Assembly: GCA_964387285.1 (NCBI GenBank)
Contig: CAYLWO010000004.1
Coordinates: 1 to 64,000 of the forward strand
Source of the DNA: Anaerohabitans sp964387285
GTDB lineage: Bacteria > Zhuqueibacterota > Zhuqueibacteria > Residuimicrobiales > Residuimicrobiaceae
Direction: 5' to 3'
Length of the DNA: 64,000 nucleotides
Part shown: positions 61,349 to 64,000 of the stretch, piece after piece
Position numbering within the stretch: position 1 is the first letter of the stretch
How the letters are laid out: each line of letters opens with the position of its first letter
Position numbers and translations under genes: made by a program
The notes under the pieces: generated by a model
Seen by the model: only the letters and a program-made list of their open reading frames with translations
Told to the model about the DNA's origin: nothing
Database searches by the model: none

Positions 61349-62254
61349 TCACCCAAGTAATTCAGCAGCCTGTTTCGTCACAAGCTGGCGATTAATCTTG
61401 CGCACCAGTCCGCTCAACACACTGCCGTTGCCCACCTCGACAAATTCATCGACGCCGTCAGTGATCATCGCTTCAATGGATTTTGCCCATTGCACCGGAC
61501 TCGTCAATTGCTCAAGCAGCAAACGACGAATGGTTTCCGGGTCCTGACAGGGTGCGGCGGTCACGTTGCCGTACACCGGCGTTTGCGGCTGCACTATTTC
61601 TGCGTTTTGCAGCGCTGTCGCTAACCGGATTTTTGCCGGTTCCATGAGCGGTGAATGAAACGCGCCGCTGACGTTCAACTCAATGGCCCGTTTAGCGCCT
61701 TGCGCCAAACTTAATTCCATGGCTTTTTTAACGCCGGCAACGGTTCCGGAAATCACCACCTGTCCCGGCGAATTGAAATTGGCCGGCACGACCAGCGCCT
61801 CCTGACTGGCCTGCTGGCAGAGAGAAATTACCACGTCAAAATCAAGACCCAGTATGGCAGCCATGGCGCCGGACTGCTGTTGCCCCGCTTCCTGCATCAA
61901 TTCGCCGCGCAACTTGACGAGACGCAATCCCTGCTCAAAGCTAAACGCGCCGGCTCCGGCCAGAGCGCTGAATTCACCAAGGCTATGTCCGGCCATAGCT
62001 TCAGCTATGATGCCTTTTTCTCGCAATAACGTATGCAAAGCGAAACTGTGCACATAAAGCGCGGGCTGCGTGATCCGCGTCTGCCGCAGCTCTTCCTCCG
62101 GTCCGTCAAAACTTTTTCCAGCCAGATCAAAGCCTAAAATATCGCCGGCCTGATCATAAAGTGACTTGATCGCAGGATAGGCCGAATAAAGGTCTTTACC
62201 CATGCCTACGGTTTGCGAACCCTGTCCGGGGAATATAAATGCTTTTTTACTCAA
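61349..62254 (-). CDS. fabD: Malonyl-CoA:ACP transacylase
   Basis: The protein has about 301 residues and loads malonyl groups onto ACP. KAFIFPGQGSQTVGMGKDL opens it, and AGHSLGEFSALAGAGA holds the active-site Ser. VSGAFHSPLM with His and SPVQWAKSIEAM near the end complete the fold. Start choice is uncertain: two TTG codons, at 62275 and 62254, are possible. The later one has GGA 6 bases upstream and gives the usual length, so it is listed. A 94-base inverted-repeat element separates it from fabH. Confidence 0.93.
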   Translation of the reverse strand: MSKKAFIFPGQGSQTVGMGKDLYSAYPAIKSLYDQAGDILGFDLAGKSFDGPEEELRQTRITQPALYVHSFALHTLLREKGIIAEAMAGHSLGEFSALAGAGAFSFEQGLRLVKLRGELMQEAGQQQSGAMAAILGLDFDVVISLCQQASQEALVVPANFNSPGQVVISGTVAGVKKAMELSLAQGAKRAIELNVSGAFHSPLMEPAKIRLATALQNAEIVQPQTPVYGNVTAAPCQDPETIRRLLLEQLTSPVQWAKSIEAMITDGVDEFVEVGNGSVLSGLVRKINRQLVTKQAAELLG

Positions 62255-62288
62255 TCCTGATCCAATTACTAACAATTTTATTTATTAT

Positions 62289-62382
62289 AACGCAGAGTTG
62301 TTTAAATTTTGAACCGAGAAGAATCATGGCATCAAAGAAAACCTTTAATTTCCCTATTCTGCTACCTCTGCGTCTCTGCGTT
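62289..62382. repeat. Inverted-repeat element AACGCAGAG ... CTCTGCGTT
   Basis: Nine-base perfect arms enclose 76 bases between fabH and fabD. The right arm is next to ACCTCTGCGTCTCTGCG and an A/T run. It is non-coding and may be a dispersed element inserted in the operon. Confidence 0.45.
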
Positions 62383-62404
62383 ATTTTTTTTCAAAAAACT
62401 CTAA

Positions 62405-63394
62405 TTAGAATCGCACCGCTGCCGAAGCCCAGGTCAGGCCGGCGCCAAAGGCCACCAGCACGGCCGTCTGTCCGGGCTGTAATCTCCCTGCGCGTCTGGC
62501 TTCATCCAATGCAATGGGGATGGACGCGGAAGAGGTGTTGCCGTATTTACTGAGATTGATAAATACTCTGTCGTTGGGAATGGCAACCCGCTTGGCTGTG
62601 GCTTCAATGATGCGCAAGTTAGCCTGGTGTGGGATTAATAAATCCACCTGTTCTGCGGTGATGCCGGAAATTTCCAGAATACGCGTGGCCGCCTCACCCA
62701 TGGCAGTGACCGCTTGTTTGAAAACCTCGCGCCCCTCCATCTGGATGAAATGGGTTTTCGCTTCTATGGATTCGAGAGAGGGCGGGTACTTGGTGCCGAA
62801 TCCGGGAACTTGCAGGAGATGGGTATAACGACCATCCGTGCCCAATAAGGTGCCCAGAATGCCGGCTTGGCCGTTCGACTGGGTCAACACGGCAGCGCCG
62901 GCGCCGTCGCCGAAGAGCACGCAGGTATTGCGATCGGTATAATCGGTCATGCGCGATAGCGTTTCGCCGCCGATGACCAGCACGTTGCGCGCCTTGCCGC
63001 TGGCAATAAAAGCATCCGCGGTTGTCAGGCCGTAAATGAATCCCGAACAGGCAGCTGCCACGTCGAACGCCGCAGCATTGTACGCGCCGATATTGTGCTG
63101 CACCAGACATGCAGTGGCAGGAAAACCGAGATCACCGGTTACCGTGGCGACTATGATCATATCCAGATCCATGGGTGACATACCCGCATCCTGCAGAGCG
63201 TGGTTGGCCGCATCGGTGCAAAGATCGGAGGTGTAACGGCCTTCTTCAACAAGTCGGCGGGTCTCCATGCCGGTGCGCTCGCGAATCCAGGCATCGGTGG
63301 TATCCACCATCTTTTCCAAATCCTGATTGGTCAGCACGCGGGTTGGAATACCTACGCCGGTGCCGATAATCATGGATGCAATGCTTTTATTCAA
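62405..63394 (-). CDS. fabH: Beta-ketoacyl-ACP synthase III
   Basis: The protein has 329 residues and starts fatty-acid synthesis from acetyl-CoA and malonyl-ACP. The catalytic Cys is in AAACSGFIYGL, His in LIPHQANLRI, and Asn in KYGNTSSASIP. The TTG at 63394 was chosen because AGGAGG stands 8 bases upstream and it gives the usual N-terminus (NKSIASMIIGTGVGIP); a GTG/ATG overlapping the plsX stop would add 12 codons without a ribosome site. It follows plsX directly. Confidence 0.95.
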   Translation of the reverse strand: MNKSIASMIIGTGVGIPTRVLTNQDLEKMVDTTDAWIRERTGMETRRLVEEGRYTSDLCTDAANHALQDAGMSPMDLDMIIVATVTGDLGFPATACLVQHNIGAYNAAAFDVAAACSGFIYGLTTADAFIASGKARNVLVIGGETLSRMTDYTDRNTCVLFGDGAGAAVLTQSNGQAGILGTLLGTDGRYTHLLQVPGFGTKYPPSLESIEAKTHFIQMEGREVFKQAVTAMGEAATRILEISGITAEQVDLLIPHQANLRIIEATAKRVAIPNDRVFINLSKYGNTSSASIPIALDEARRAGRLQPGQTAVLVAFGAGLTWASAAVRF

Positions 63395-63426
63395 TCCGGA
63401 ATCCTCCTGATAGAGATGGAACGGCA

Positions 63427-64000
63427 TCACTCGATAGTTTGATCACAAGCCAGTCGCTTGATCTCATCATGTATCTGTTGCGTCACGTTCTCTGCAGCCA
63501 CTTTATAGGCTTCCAGCACAGCGTTTTTGATCGCTTTGGGCGTAGAGCGTCCATGCGCCTTTATGCAGGCGCCCTGAACGCCTAAAAACGGTGCGCCGCC
63601 GTATTCCTGGTAATCAAACAGTTTGCGAACGCCGTCAAACGTGGGTTTCATCAGCACCGCGCCGATCTGCGAAAGGATGTATTTGCGCGTGAGTTTACGA
63701 ATGCTGGATTTGAAAATGCTCAACAGGCTTTCGCCGAATTTCAAGACAATGTTGCCGATAAAACCGTCGCACACGACCACGTCCGCGGCGCCGTGTAAAA
63801 TACCACTGCCTTCCACATTGCCGATAAAATTCAGCGGCGCAGCAGACAACAGGCGATAGGTCTTTTGCGTCAATTCATTGCCCTTCATCTCTTCGTGGCC
63901 GATGTTGAGCAACGCCACCCGCGGTTTGGGCGTATTGAACAGATGCGAATAGAAAATGCTGCCCATGATGGCAAATTTCAGCAAATCATCGGGCCGACAA
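63427..64000 (-). CDS. plsX: Phosphate acyltransferase PlsX (5' end beyond window)
   Basis: The frame is open to the right edge, so the N-terminal part is missing and about 190 residues are visible. PlsX makes acyl-phosphate from acyl-ACP for phospholipid synthesis. LLKFAIMGSIFYSHLF, PRVALLNIGHEEMKGN, NFIGNVEGSGILHG, DVVVCDGFIGNIVLKFGE and YGGAPFLGVQGACIKAHGRS are hallmarks in the right order. It heads the visible part of the operon plsX-fabHDG-acpP-fabF-rnc; rpmF often precedes it, outside this window. Confidence 0.95.
   Translation of the reverse strand, partial: CRPDDLLKFAIMGSIFYSHLFNTPKPRVALLNIGHEEMKGNELTQKTYRLLSAAPLNFIGNVEGSGILHGAADVVVCDGFIGNIVLKFGESLLSIFKSSIRKLTRKYILSQIGAVLMKPTFDGVRKLFDYQEYGGAPFLGVQGACIKAHGRSTPKAIKNAVLEAYKVAAENVTQQIHDEIKRLACDQTIE

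Overview
The window looks like a scaffold from the draft genome of an uncultivated Gram-negative bacterium, most likely in or near the FCB group (for example KSB1, Calditrichota or Ignavibacteria relatives). This placement is an inference. It rests on a TonB-dependent receptor with a carboxypeptidase-like N-terminal extension, an outer-membrane barrel ending in Phe, OmpA and BON domains, many exported glycosidases, a dockerin-like tail, a DUF1343/NamZ protein and abundant intergenic hairpin repeats. GC content is moderate. A 100-N gap at 26086-26185 shows that the sequence is assembled from contigs.

Layout. At 1-4735 lie the 3' part of an exported beta-helix protein with a dockerin-like tail and two tandem DoxX/Tat/TIM-barrel fusion proteins. 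At 4856-9842 is a phosphoketolase overlapping a DUF4038-type glycosidase, followed by a zinc alcohol dehydrogenase. At 10407-17684 are a secreted (alpha/alpha)-barrel protein, a TonB-dependent receptor, an outer-membrane protein preceded by a good sigma-54 promoter match, and a small TPR-like periplasmic protein. At 17952-23775 is a three-gene operon of exported glycosidase-like proteins. At 24231-25970 is a DNA topoisomerase IB of the long, eukaryote-like type. From 26000 to 31500 the sequence is gene-poor, carries repeats and the assembly gap, and includes an AT-rich PDZ-domain gene that looks foreign. At 31537-44006 are housekeeping and metabolic genes: an AmpG-like transporter, a bifunctional-nuclease-domain protein, aspartate pathway genes (asd-lysC), a trehalase-like enzyme, selB and purC. 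At 44102-50671 are GH20, SGNH and GH38 genes.

The most distinctive locus is 50759-54846, read right to left. It encodes a coiled-coil protein, a membrane protein with an apparent roadblock-like domain, two BON domains and an OmpA domain, then a Ras-like small GTPase with a non-canonical G3 motif, then a PAS / sigma-54 activator / Fis-HTH regulator. Close spacing and a 4-base overlap suggest one unit that passes an envelope signal through a GTPase to sigma-54-dependent transcription. A matching sigma-54 promoter stands at 15216-15231.

The right end, 56939-64000, is the fatty-acid synthesis operon plsX-fabH-fabD-fabG-acpP-fabF-rnc, followed by an acyl-CoA dehydrogenase. Several families of dispersed palindromic or MITE-like repeats fill the intergenic spaces. 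One is exactly 152 bp long in both full copies (16859-17010 and 56729-56880). No rRNA, tRNA, CRISPR array or transposase gene was found. Assignments come from reading motifs by eye; no database search was run.
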